In this document: positions 1 through 11,938 of the stretch, piece after piece
Layout of the letters: each line of letters opens with the position of its first letter
How positions within the stretch are numbered: the first letter of the stretch is position 1
Source of the DNA: Piper betle
Taxonomy: Eukaryota; Streptophyta; Magnoliopsida; Piperales; Piperaceae
Assembly: GCA_033002965.1 (NCBI GenBank)
Contig: JAURVB010012320.1
Location: forward strand, 1-64,000
Reading direction: 5' to 3'
DNA length: 64,000 bases
The notes under the pieces: generated by a model
Databases searched by the model: none
Told to the model about the DNA's origin: nothing
What the model saw: only the letters and a program-made list of their open reading frames with translations
Made by a program: the position numbers and the translations under genes

Positions 1-20
1 ACCGGATTTGGGGTGTTACA
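1..20 (+). mobile_element. Terminal fragment of an LTR of family A
   Basis: The window opens with the last 20 bases of a family A LTR in plus orientation, ending GGGGTGTTACA. It is the reverse complement of the terminus seen at 650-669. No primer-binding site follows it, so it is probably a solo or 3' LTR end. The rest lies outside the window. Confidence 0.6.
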
Positions 21-649
21 CTATCGATCCACCTCGCTATTCATCCTCATTCATCACTATCTTCTAGAAGTGGTCCATCTCATGTGCCAACTAACTTGCC
101 AGTATCTCTATACTTCAAGCTCCTTATTGTTACCCCTTTTCTTTTTAACTCATTCCTATCATGTACACCATTTCCCATGAAAACAGGACTAATGTGGTGA
201 CATGCAAGACACGAACACCTGGTCAATCATCCAATTCATTTATGCAATGGACAAAACTAGTGGGTCTCTAAGCCCATCATGACAATCTTGTCAGATTCCT
301 GCTCACATCTGCTAATGTCCGAATCTGGTATAATATGAGACCTTATACCCATTATACCTCTGCTAGCACTACAATATTCCCTGCTCACATCTAACTGACA
401 AATAGTTTGATATCACGATAAAAATCCATATAAATGACCTGTCAGCTTAACTAAGGCTAATTCCACATACTTCTAACAAGGTCCTGAATACACTGTTATC
501 CGAAACAACTTATGAAGAAAAAAATCTGCCTGTAAAGAAAATAGACAGAAACATACCTGCCAGCTGGACTTGGAGCAATCTTTGCACACACATCACCTAT
601 AAATGTATCTTACATCTTAATTGACCGAGAGTGGCTCTGATACCAATTC
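21..649 (-). mobile_element. Leader region of a minus-strand Gypsy-type LTR retrotransposon
   Basis: This is the stretch directly inside the 5' LTR at 650-3308, read on the minus strand. It begins with a tRNA-Met primer-binding site and then an untranslated leader. No gag or pol reading frame is present within the 630 bases available. The element is cut by the window edge or by the LTR end at 1-20. Confidence 0.6.
631..646 (-). other. Primer-binding site (tRNA-iMet type) of the minus-strand element
   Basis: On the minus strand the sequence TTGGTATCAGAGCCAC lies three bases inside the LTR end. It matches the TGGTATCAGAGC core complementary to the 3' end of initiator tRNA-Met, the usual primer of plant Gypsy elements. 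It fixes the minus orientation of the adjoining LTR. Confidence 0.85.
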
Positions 650-3308
650 TGTAACACCCCAAATCCGGTTCACGCTCGTGAACCGAACCGGCATGTTACA
701 GGCCCCGGTTAGGTTGGCTAACCCGAACCTAACTCATGCGGATCCAATCTCGGCGTCTTAAGATGAAGATATAACTCTCAATGCATGGATGAATGTACAA
801 ATCCTAACATGGTACTACATGAATGACATGCAAATCAAAGTACACACCAAGACAATCCCGATAAAATTAATAAAAATTTTGAAATATAACGGACAGAGTT
901 TCCCCTAAAAATACAATTAGGGGCCACCCTGTCAAATATACATATGCAAATATATATATAACCATATATCAAACAATTTCATTCATACAAAATACAAAAT
1001 CTAACATGCTGCAACTCATTTTGAACTTGGGTCTCAACCCACCATGCTTCCATTGCGCAATCTATCTGTGTTCACATCATCTCATCATCTCTTAGTACTT
1101 AATTACATCCTATCATCATATCTTAAGCATTTAATCACATCATATCATGTCTCAGCATTTCACATCATTCTCAAGATAATAACATCATAACAAAAATATT
1201 AATTACTCTATCGACTGACAAGTGTGCAAACGACATCATTGCTCCTCCGTCCAAGCTGGCTCTTCCAACTCGTGATTTTTACCTACATATAGTATAAAAA
1301 CACGTCAGTAACAAGTGTTACTGGTCTGGAAAATAAAATAACTATAACAAGCTGTCTATGAGAGCAAACTCTCATATGAAAGAAAACATCATATACTCCA
1401 CGTGAACACTCTGAAGGGCACTACTGAGGAGCCACTGGGCTGCAGACCCGGTAGCATCCCGAACTTACTGATCTGCTACTGCTAATGCCGCTCTCGGCAT
1501 TTTCTTACTTCATTTTCTGGTCTCAAATCCTAAGCCCTCTCCTTACCTCCATATTTCTCCTGGCCTTGAGCACGACGGCCGAGTACTCTCAGGCAATCGC
1601 CTTTAGTACCCTTTGAACCACAAGTTCGGACATGCGCTGTACTAAACAGTACCCGTAAACCTCCACGTTCGCCTGGTGTGAGGAACTCAAACGAGGAGTT
1701 GTCAGGATCCCTCGGGAATGGAACAGTCTGCTGGCACTAATCCAGAGCCCGCTTTGACTGTCACGACATCCACTCATGGTACGTGCAGTCGGTTTCTCCA
1801 TCTCTCGTCTCACTGAAAATGCGAAAAACTATATATATATATAGTGTCTGGGTAGATATTTATATAATAGGCCCGAAGGCAACTTGTGGTGGATCTTGTT
1901 TTCAAAATCATCCTCGAGGGATCTCATCCTCGAGGGGTTATTAATCCGGAAAACTGTTCGGTTAAATGGCCCGAGTTAAGTGGGATCCAATAAAATGCCA
2001 CTTAACCAGTCCTGCAAATAATAAAATAAACATACAATAAAAGAGAACGTAAAACAAGGATGAGTCCTAAACGGACATGATAGAAGCTCCAAGCGTGTCA
2101 TCGCGCCTAGGCGGCGAGCTCCTACTCCGTACCTACATATCAAAACTAAACACTGACGCTCGCTAACTAAATGATGCATCAAACGCAATGAACATCACAC
2201 AATTCAATCATCATACATCTAGCAACAATTAAATAATCATAAATGTAAATAATTCTAACTCATCCTGTTCATACCAATTTTATTGTATTTTTCAAGGTTA
2301 CGTCCTGATCACATATCATGCTCAGACTCGATCTACCTCATTAGATCACTGAACCTTCATTCTCAATTAATTGCATCATGCAATCATCATTTCATTCGTA
2401 GTCATACATTTATCCTAACAACTAACCAATTCTAGCATGCTATGTTAACAATCATCATCAATTTTAAATAATCAAATCAGAGGTAATTATACCTCACGTC
2501 ATCGGCAATCGGCGACGGCTAGGGTTCCGTCGCGCGTCTCGGAGCTCGAATTTAGCGCTCATCGGCATCTGACGTTCGATCGGGATTGAGGCTAGCACAC
2601 TCGATCGTGGCGGCGACGGTCGCCGGCAACGCGATCGACGATGGGAGCGCAACATGGGCGCGGCGATCCAGAGTCGTGGAGGCCGGACGATGGCCGGCGG
2701 CGCTCGGGGCGGCACGGCACCGCCGCGGCAGAGCATGGCAATACGACCGGCAACAGGCTGGCATCAACAGCGGCGACGGTGACGCTGCACGGGGCGGCGT
2801 CGGGGCAAGGGTTTGGTGAAGAAAATGTTGGGAGGGAAGAAAAGACCGGTGGCAAACTTGTAAATATCACTTGACACTTTTCCGGCTCGAGTCAAGAATA
2901 ATAATTAAGTGGCTGTAAATCCTTAAAAAATTCCATAAAAATCGGGAAAAATCCCATAAAATCAAACAAACACCAAAACATCATAATGATATGTTCTAGA
3001 ACTATCAACCCACCCAAACTGCCTGTAACGCGTCCTAACGCAGTAAACGGCCTAAAACTAATTCTACGATCCACTATATATAAAAATAAAAAAAGCTGGC
3101 ATACTCTCATATATTCTGATAACTCATTCTATTTTATTGTGTTCATGACGTTATCATCATATACTTGGGTACCCATGACCCTCATTGCTCATACACGCGA
3201 CCGGCGTCGACTCAGTACACGTGTTCTGAAATTGACTTTGACTAAAAAATAACGGTCGAACTGACCGGTTCTGAATATAAAACCCTGACTCGAATCGTGG
3301 GTTTTACA
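650..3308 (-). mobile_element. 5' LTR of family A (copy A1)
   Basis: A 2659-bp LTR. On the minus strand it starts TGTAAAACCCACG at 3308 and ends GGTTTGGGGTGTTACA at 650, directly followed by a primer-binding site. The same sequence recurs at 3309-6052, 6897-9888, 40854-41600, 41601-43548 and 44037-46254. A GC-rich block at about 2500-2830 contains overlapping reading frames on both strands that show no protein family and differ between copies, so I read it as non-coding LTR sequence. The very large, non-coding LTR is of the kind seen in large non-autonomous (LARD-like) or Gypsy derivatives. Confidence 0.85.
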
Positions 3309-3579
3309 ATCTTCCCTCCTGAAACATTCCATGCACAATTCTTCATTTCAGAGTCATTATATCTATCTTATTTATCATATCATTCTCAAAATATTATTGT
3401 GTCATCCTGAAACATCATATCATAAAATGATACATCATGACTAAAAATAGAACGATCCAAACACATATCGTGCCAGGTTTGTGTGTACACATAGTACTCA
3501 CTGCTCCTCCGTCCAAGCTAGCTTATTAGACTCTTGCTTCTTGCCTACCCACTCACACACACACACACATACATGTGTG

Positions 3580-3617
<38 letters not shown>

Positions 3618-6052
3618 GGTCAATAACGAGGGGGTTACTTGGTCCAAAAATAAATATAACAATCTAGCATATAAGTGTTGACTCTCATTTTAAATAAAAC
3701 TATATATATCTTCGGTTGGAACTCTCATAAGGGCATCTATTGGGGAGCCACCAGGCCACAGACCCACTAGCATCCTGGGTTGAATGGTTTGTTGATGCCT
3801 ATTTTGACACTCTTCTCATGTTTCCTTTTCTATTATCCCTTGAGACTATCAGCATATCCTAAGCCTCTCTCCTGATTCTCCATATATCTCATGGCCCCGA
3901 GAACGAAGGTCAGAGTACTCTCAGGCAGTCACGTACTGTTCCCCTTAAGCAAATGTCTGGACGTAAATTGTACCCATAAACCCCTATGTTTCTCCGGGTT
4001 TGAGGAAACTCAAAACACGGAGTCATTAGGATCCCTCGGGAGTGGAACAACCCTCTCAACTAATCCAAAGTCTGTTGTAACTAGCACATGCACCCACTCA
4101 TGGTACATGCGAGTCAATTACACCATCTCTCGTCTCACTAAAACTTAATAAAATTATGTATAGGTCTAGGAAGAGATTTATATAATAAGCCTAAAGGCAA
4201 CTTGTGGTAGATCTTCTTTTCAAAATCAGACTTGGCGGATCTCATCCTCGAGGGTTATTAATCCAGAAAACTATCAGTTAAATGACCCAAGTTAAGTAGG
4301 ATTCAATAAAACACCACTTAACATATCCTGCAGTAATAAGACAAACCACAATAGAGTGCGAAAAGCAAGGAATGAGTCCTAAATGGACCTAGTAGAAACT
4401 CCAAGCGAAGCCACGTGCTTAGGCGGCGAGCTCATACTCTATACTTACACATCAAAACTAAACCCTACCACTCATGCTAACTGTATGATGCATGTATGAA
4501 ATGGATGCATGTGAATCATTACAAAATTATGAATACTATAATTACTAACATCTATATCAAACAATCAACAAATGAATTAAACTAACAAATTAACACTTTA
4601 AGATCTCCCTATTATTACTTTTAACTAGGCGACTACATCACAATTCCTTAGCTTATCAACATTTCACATCAATTGTCATTAAATTAGATTAATAACCCTA
4701 ATGATGGTATTTTCATTTAATTAGCTCAGTATTCCTACTTATGATATTTTCCCCTTAATTAGGTTTACTAATCCTAATTATGCTATTCCACATCCAATTT
4801 CTATTATGAATTAACTTCCTAATCACTAATAATTAACTAATACTGTTATAATACTAGAACACAATTATCACAATTTCTAACGTCATCTGTATCATAATTA
4901 ATTTCATAATCAATTAATTCAAATTGTCAGTAATCATTATCAATTCTTAATTACATGAAAATTTTATTAATCAACAGATAACTATCCAAAATTTTAAAAT
5001 TAACATATTCACAAAATATGAAAAATTCATAAAATTATGGAAGATATGCATAATGATCAAAATAAATTAAAAATATAAAATTTGAGAAGTGACAAGTATC
5101 TCACAATGATTCGAACTCAAATCATTGTGAGATACTAATCGGCCGAGCAGGGGAAGGACTAGGGGGGCTAGGGCTAGAGTAGGAGGGTAGAAGGAGGAGA
5201 CAACGGTGACTTCGCCGGAAATTAGGCGAAGTTGGTGGCAAATTGCCACTGTCGGCGGCAGACAAAGGATAGGTGGGAAGGGACGAGCAGGCAAAGGAAG
5301 GCAAGGAGGAAAGGGAAGGGAAGAGGAGGTTGGGTACGACCCGGCCGGCGGCAAGGCAGGCAACGGCAACGAGCTACCAGCGGCGACAGGTGGAGTCAAG
5401 AATCGGGCATAAAGGGCGCCGAGCTAACAGAGGTAGGGGAAGAGAAGAAAGAGGAAGAAGGGGGCTGCCAGGCATCGCTGCCGGCCTATGGCGGCATTGT
5501 CGTCGTCGATAGTGGTCATCGAAACAAGGTGAGGCGGGGATCGGTTGGTAGGGTAGGAAAGAAGAAAGGGGGAAAACTGGGGAGGGGATGTGTCATGGTG
5601 AGAAAACTTGGGGGTAGTTTTAGTAAATAAAACTTGACTCACTCTCGACTCGAGTCAATAATAATAAATAAATTCCAAAAAATACAAAATAAAGTATAAT
5701 AAATTACCATAAAATAAATAATTGAGTCCTAACTTTAATGACATACTTTAAGTCTACTAACCCACCCAAAAATAATAAATAGCGCATCCTAATATGATAA
5801 ACGACATAATTCTAATTCTACGGTTTACTAAAATTTAAAAAACTTGAGCGTATTCTCATATACTTAGATAACTCATTCTACTGCTGCCTTACTGACGTTA
5901 TCATCATATACTCACGTACACATGACCCTCATAGCTCATAACACATGGTCGGCCTCAGCTCAACACGCTTATTCTGACACTAACTTGACTGAAAATAATA
6001 GTTGAACCAACAAGTTCTGACTATAAAACCCTAACTCGGGTCGTGGGTTACA
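3309..6052 (-). mobile_element. Older, diverged family A LTR (copy A0), truncated at its left
   Basis: The landmarks of copies A1 and A2 recur in the same order: the block around 3720-3780 (ending in the 'gagccacc' stretch), the 'cctcgaggg' stretch near 4250, the GC-rich block at 5100-5600, and a worn terminus gtgggttaca at 6043-6052. About 600 bp of the TGTAACACC side is missing where A1 abuts. This copy is far more diverged than A1 or A2, so it is older. Confidence 0.65.
3554..3617. repeat. Compound microsatellite (CA)n-(TG)n-(TA)n
   Basis: An (AC) run at 3554-3569, a near-mirror (TG) run at 3574-3588 and a (TA) run at 3590-3617 lie end to end. The AC and TG blocks are reverse complements and could form a hairpin. 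It lies inside the old family A LTR. Confidence 0.9.
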
Positions 6053-6896
6053 TTAGATCTTGCAATGCCTTTTCTCATGTTTAGATCTAGGTGTTAGCTA
6101 AACATTCCTAAAATTTCACACAAAGTGGACAACATTAAGGGCATGAACATCATTGCTAAATATGAACTCTGGACTCTGTCCTATTACAAGCAGCAGTACT
6201 AGTCAACCTAAGTTTAGTAAAAACAACCACTTAAGAACCTATTAAAATCTTGGTAAATTTAATTTACGCTACACTAAGTGTCTACTTAAAACCTACAAAA
6301 TTTGAGCTTAATCTGAGCACATTTGGGCAATTAAATAAGTCACTTTTTCTGGAATGTGCAGAGATGTAGGGGTTTAAACCATAATCTCAATCTTTCTTTT
6401 AAAAATTGGTTCATAGGGTGAACGATTGCATTAATGTTCCTTTAGAAGACCACTAAGACCCATGTAATGTTTCAGAGCTTTTGGATGCCTAGAATACCAA
6501 TTAGGATTTTTTCTCCCGACATAGGTAAGCTTAGTGCAGGAAGCCTATGACATAGGCCCATGTTCCCATATTTCCTTAGCCTTCTCTAAATCAAATTTAG
6601 TAATTTATATAGATCAAGCCCTTTGTGTTGGGAACCTAGAGTATTTTTCCTTAGATTTATATCCCACTAAAAGCCCATAAACCATTCCTATTAAGTTCCG
6701 TGTACAACTCATACCCATAGAATTGAAAGACTATCATTTTGGTTAGTGGGCCTAGAACCCCATGAGCCCACGGCCCCGATCTAAGATAAAAATTAGGATT
6801 GCACCTTAGCTAATTAGGAGTATGGCTACTAAGTTTCAGCCCAATCAGAGCCCATTTATGTGATTAGAAATTTTGGCTAAATCAAACCGTCCTAGT
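6053..6896. other. Non-coding stretch left of the solo LTR A2
   Basis: No gene, long reading frame or recognised element is visible. The sequence resumes at 9894 after the A2 insertion, so 6053-6896 and 9894-10530 were once contiguous. They probably belong to another transposon, because the right end reads GGCGGGTGTTACA, an LTR-like terminus. Confidence 0.4.
6892..6896. repeat. Target-site duplication, left copy (CTAGT)
   Basis: The five bases before the LTR read CTAGT and are repeated exactly at 9889-9893 after it. This marks a clean retrotransposon insertion. Confidence 0.85.
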
Positions 6897-9888
6897 TGTA
6901 ACACCTCAAATCCGGTTCATGCTCGTGAACCGAACCGGTATGTTACAGGCCCTGGTTAGGTCGGCTAACCCGAACCTAATTCATATGGATCCAATCTCGG
7001 CGTCTTAAGATGAAGATACAACTCTCAAAGCATGGATGAATGCACAAACCCTAACATGGTACTACATGAATGACATGCAAATCGAAGTACACACCAATGC
7101 AATTACAATCAAACTCAATAAAAATTCTAAAATAAAACGGACAGAGTCTCCCCTAAAAGTGCAATTAGGGTCCACCCTGTCAAAACAATATATACCAATA
7201 TATATGCATGTATCAATAATTTTAATCACACATAATCTAATATACTGTATTTTCATTATAGAACTTGGGCCACACTTCTGCTGTGCACTCCTGATCACAT
7301 CTCACCTCTTGTCATCATGTCTTAGCTTTTTATCATGTCATAACATCATCTCATTACATTTAATCATATCCTATCATGTCTTAGCATTTCACATCATTCA
7401 CAATATAATAGCATCATAAATAAAGTATTAACCACTCTATCGACTGACATGTGTGCAAGCGACAACAGTGCTCCTCCGTCCAAGCTGGCTCCTCCAACTC
7501 GTGATTATTACCTACATATAGTATAAAAACACGTCAGTAACAAGTGTTACTGGTTCGAAAAATAAAATAACTATAACAAGCTGGCTATGAGAGCAAACTC
7601 TCATACGAAAGAAAATATCATATACTCCACGTAAACACTCTGAAGGGCACTACTGAGGAGCCACTGGGCTGCAAACCCGGTAGCATCCCGAACTTACTGA
7701 TCTGCTGCTGCTGATGCCGCTCTTGGCATTTTCTTACTTCATTTTCTGGTCTCAAATCCTAAGCCCTCTCCTTACCTCCATATTTCTCCTGGCCTTGAGC
7801 ACGAAGGCCGAGTACTCTCAGGCAGTCGCCTTTAGTACCCTTTGAACCACAAGTTCGGACATGCACTGTACTAAACAGTTGCCGTAAACCTCCATGTTCT
7901 CTGGGTGTGAGGAACTCAAAAGCGGAGTTGTCAGGATCCCTCGGGAATGGAACAGTCCGCTGGCACTAATCCAGAGCCCGCTTTGACTGTCACGGCATCC
8001 GCTCATGGTACTTGCAGTCGGTTTCTCCATCTCTCGTCTCACTGAAAATGCTTGAAAAACTACATATATATAGGGCTGGGTAGGGATTTATATAATAGGC
8101 CCGAAGGCAACTTGTGGTGGATCTTGTTTTCGAAATCATCCTCGAGGGATCTCATCCTCGAGGGCTAATTAATCCAGAAAACTGTTCGGTTAAATGGCCC
8201 GAGTTAAGTGGGATCCAATAAAACGCCACTTAACCCGTCCTGCAGATAATAAAATAAACATACAATAGAAGAGCGTAAAACAGAGATCGAGTCCTAAACG
8301 GACCTGGTAGAAGCTCCAAGCGTGTCATCGCGCCTAGGCGGCGAGCTCCTACTTCGTACCTACACATCAAAACTAAATACTAACGCCCACTAACTAAATG
8401 ATGCATCAAACTCAATGAACATCACACACAATATAATAATCATCCGTCACAATCAACAATCAATAATCATAAGTATGAAAAATAATTCTAACTAATCCTA
8501 TTAACACAAATTTTATTATATTTCCTAAGTTACGTTGTACTCGATTATCATGCTCAAATTTACTTTACTTCATTAGATCACTTAACTTTCATTACCTGTT
8601 AACCACATCATACACATCTTTACTTCATTCATAGTCTGGCATTCATCATGACAACTACTCAATTCTAGCATGCTATGCTAACAATCATCATCAATTTTAA
8701 ATAATTAAATCGGAGGTAATTATACCTCACGTCATCGGCAATCGGCGACGGCTAGGGTTCCGTCGCGCATCTCGGAGCTCGAATTCGGCGCTCATCAGCG
8801 TCCGACGTTCGATCGGGATCGACTGGATGAACTCCTCGGAAAATCCGGCGAATTCCAGCGAATCCGGTTTTCCGGCAAGTTCCGGCGGTTTTCCGACAGG
8901 TTTCAGTGGTTTTCCGGCAGCTTTCGGCGGTTTTTCGGCGACAACCACCGGCGGCGTCTACTGGCTGGATAGGGGTCATATTGGGTACCATTGGAACCGG
9001 CTCGGCGAGCCCGACGCATCTACGACGTCGACGTGGCCAGTGGAGGTGGCAGCTCGCCGAAAAATGGCAAAACAGAGCCGGCGGCGATGGGTGACTCGAT
9101 CCGACCGGCCTGGGCAGCGATGGCCTCCGCTCCGGTCGGGGAAGGTCGCTGGGTGGTCGAGGGTGTCGAGGCTACAGCTGGATCGCGGCGGCGACGGTCG
9201 CCGGCGGCGCGATCGGCGACGGAAGCGCAACGCGGGCGCGGCGCTTGGCGCGGCGATCCGGTGTCGCGGCGGCCAAATGGTGGCCGGAACTGGTCGGGGA
9301 GGCACGGCGACACCGTGGCGGGGCTAGTCGGCGACGATCGGCGGCAGGCCGGCGTCGACAGCGGCGGCGACGACAAGCAAAAGGGGCGGCGTCGGGGCAG
9401 GGGTTTGGGCGAGGAAGAAGAAAAGGTCGGGGGTGTTTGGTGGCAAACTCGTAAATAAGACTTGACTCGCCTCCGGGTCGAGTCAAGAATAATAACTAAG
9501 TCGTATTAAATCCTAAAAAAATCGGGAAAAATCCCATAAAATCAAACAAACACCACAACATTATAATGATATGCTCTATGACTACAACCCACCCAAACTG
9601 CCCGTAACGCGTCCTAACGCTGTAAACGACCTAAAACTAATTCTACGATCCACTATATATAAAAATAAAAAAATGACTGGCATACTCTCATATATTCTGA
9701 TAACTCATTCTGTTCTGTTGTGTTCATGACGTTATCATCATATACTTGGGTACGCATGACCCTCATAGCTCATACACGCGACTGGCGTCGGCTCAGTACA
9801 CGTGTTCTGAAACTGACTCAGACTCAAAATAACGGTCAAACCGACCGGTTCTGAATATAAAACCTTGAGTCGAATCATAGGTTTTACA
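6897..9888 (-). mobile_element. Solo LTR of family A (copy A2)
   Basis: A 2992-bp LTR flanked by perfect 5-bp duplications CTAGT. Its ends match copy A1 (TGTAACACCTC at the left, GGTTTTACA at the right, plus-strand view). There is no internal region and no second LTR, so it is a solo LTR left by LTR-LTR recombination. It is longer than A1 mainly because it keeps the GC-rich block at about 8800-9440. The overlapping reading frames in that block lie on both strands in several frames and resemble no protein family. Confidence 0.9.
8836..8945. repeat. Degenerate short tandem repeat (TTCCGGC-type) in LTR A2
   Basis: About five degenerate units of roughly 20 bp, each carrying a GGTTTTCCGGC-like core, stand side by side. 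Copy A1 lacks most of them. Copy A3 has two to three near 43490-43550. Confidence 0.6.
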
Positions 9889-9893
9889 CTAGT
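9889..9893. repeat. Target-site duplication, right copy (CTAGT)
   Basis: Exact repeat of 6892-6896, directly after the A2 terminus. Confidence 0.85.
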
Positions 9894-10530
9894 CAACCTA
9901 AATTATAGGTTAAATAGGGTTTAAATTAATTAATCCTTAATTAACCCTTAAGCCTCTTTAATCATTATTTATCAACTCAATAGTAATTAGAGTGTAATTA
10001 ATTATCTTAATTAGGGTGTTTAGTTTTAATTTTGTGTTTATGCATGAATTGAAGCTTTACCTCAGTTCATGGAGTGAGCTTTTCGTACTAGTTCAAGGAG
10101 CTTTACTCACAAGGACTATAGGTTTCCCTATGCTTGCATCTCTACTTGATTCCATGAGCCAGTTTAGCTATAGCTTTCTTATTAGGATGATACTAGTGGT
10201 ATTTTATCAAATCTCACTAAGACTGAGCCTTCTAGCTGAGTTTTTCGGTGTTTAACAAAACTTTAAAGCTAAGATCCCTTGATAGTTTTTAAACTTACAA
10301 GATCTAGCTAAGATATATTATGAATTCCCTACCTAAGCCTTGTAAGTATGTACATGAGGGTTTTGCTTTTATGATATGAGAGTTAAAGGAGATTTGAAGA
10401 CTGTGCTAAAACTCATCTTACTTAGAGTCGTACTGTATATCAGGTATTGTGTAAAACAACACATTTTTCAGAATTTGAATCACTAACAACTAGTTCCCTT
10501 TTGTCATTTGAGAATCATGGCGGGTGTTAC
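9894..10530 (+). mobile_element. Probable LTR remnant ending GGGTGTTACA (family D)
   Basis: This is the continuation of 6053-6896 after removing the A2 insertion. The right end at 10530 reads GGCGGGTGTTACA, like the 3' ends of the other Gypsy LTRs here. The left boundary cannot be fixed and no primer-binding site follows. The small reading frame at about 10016-10255 resembles no protein. Confidence 0.35.
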
Positions 10531-11638
10531 ATAGAGGTTGATGTAAGGGCATAAGTGCATGATTTTATATATATGTAAGTATGGCTATCCGGTTGGCTTA
10601 TATCAAAGAGCATTATGGTTGCTCTCTTACTTATGGTCTCATGAGTGGTTTCTTGAAGTTTTTGTCTTCCCACGGATTCCTCGACATCCATCTGTTAGTT
10701 TGGCTATTTACTAGTTACTTGCAGACTCAGTAATCTTTTGATAATTAATATTTTTCATTATATATATAAGTGAGTTTCCCTGGCGGTGGCCAACATAGGC
10801 GTGACAATCCAATGGCTCAAGGGAGGGGGTGTTAATGCTTATATGTTATTTATGTGTTATTATGTCCCTCATGTTATGGATTTTGGTGACTCTTATGTGG
10901 GCTAGTCCCTTACCGTGTATGATTCGAGACTTGTTATGATGTTGGCCTTTGGCCGTGTTCGTCAATGTGTGTGATATTTTATTGTTTATTTAACTAACTT
11001 GTCTTGCAGAACATAAACTTTGGGGTAGTTATCTAACAAGTTTTTGCATGGTTTGTTTAGATCCGAAAGCTCTGGAGCTGATGAGGAGCATTGCAACCCT
11101 CGTTTTGCATGTGTGTGTGTGTGTGTGTTTGTGGAAAGAACGTGAACCGGAGAAGCACACAATTCATAGTACTTAAAGGATCCACGTGAAGTCTAGCTGT
11201 TAGGGTAGCCTAGCATTTGATGAAGTTTGTGTTTTACTTTAATTGCATGCTAAGGGTATTGGAGCATGTAATTATGTCCCTTTATTAACTTTTTGCATCA
11301 TGTCATTGTCAATAAGTCACGAACGAAAGGTTGGAACTAAGAGTAAGAAAAATGGTTCATGCGTATGAATAAAAGCTCAACCTCTTGGTTGTAGCAGAAG
11401 TGTCTTTTTAAAACTCGGGTGGTCATGTTGGCAGACCTTGCCTTTAGTCCTTGCCCTCTTTTAGTTATGATGTAACCATGCATATATTGTTGCTCTGTAC
11501 CGATTTTTGTCTTCAGCCTTCTTGTAGGTTGAGAACTACTTCCATGTCATTAGCTCGATCTTTGTTAGTGCAATGTATAGTTTTTCGAATTTTATTATCG
11601 TGATTCAGTCCGACTTTGGGCCGAATCAAGGTATTACA
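10531..11638 (+). mobile_element. Probable LTR remnant ending GGTATTACA (family E)
   Basis: The sequence ends at 11638 with an LTR-like terminus GGTATTACA exactly where the Myb/SANT-like exon on the other strand breaks off. The 3' part (about 11040-11630) looks like a Gypsy LTR tail but has no coding content. I could not find the left end or a target duplication, so the left limit is only a guess. Confidence 0.4.
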
Positions 11639-11938
11639 AAATCCAAATCCACTTTGATGGATCATGTCATCAATAACCACAAACTCTTTCTTCATGTTTT
11701 GGGCATAAGGTATTAGTTGTCCAATATTGGCACTTAACAGAAATTTTTAATTGAAATCATCCACCATACATGCCCAAGCTTCCGATTTCCATTCGTTGAC
11801 TCCTACTTTACCTTGGCAAAACTGATCCAAAAGTAAGTTCATGAAATTTTCAGTTCGACTATGACCCCATTTCAGCCTATCTGTGTTTGCCGATTTCCCC
11901 TGTTGCGAATCCAAACTTGTTAACGACATCTGGATCAT
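11639..11938 (-). pseudogene. Myb/SANT-like domain fragment (L10-interacting MYB type), broken
   Basis: Read on the minus strand, the frame from 11938 gives a helix-rich segment containing WGHSRTENFMNLLLDQ, then EAWACMVDDFN, a TAA stop at 11744-11746, and in the same frame MKKEFVVIDDMIHQSGFGF up to 11639. The spacing of the aromatic residues and the KKEF...SGFGF end match the plant Myb/SANT-like domain (Pfam Myb_DNA-bind_3) of L10-interacting MYB proteins and related transposon-derived genes. The usual continuation after SGFGW is absent because LTR-type sequence starts at 11638. The in-frame stop and the interruption make it a pseudogene fragment. It lies head-to-head with RPOTp about 0.8 kb upstream of that gene, but no functional link is implied. 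Confidence 0.6.

Noticed and set aside
631..646. tRNA-Met-like sequences here and at 37405 and 49320 considered as tRNA genes
   Set aside because: Only the 3'-end complement is present; these are primer-binding sites next to LTR ends or a viral leader.
5122..5642. Open frames on both strands in a GC-rich block
   Set aside because: Part of the old family A LTR; low-complexity Pro/Arg/Gly-rich translations with no conserved motif.
8827..9486. Several overlapping open frames of 60-166 codons on both strands
   Set aside because: They fall in the GC-rich block of LTR A2, overlap in several frames, resemble no protein family, and are not conserved in A1 or A3.
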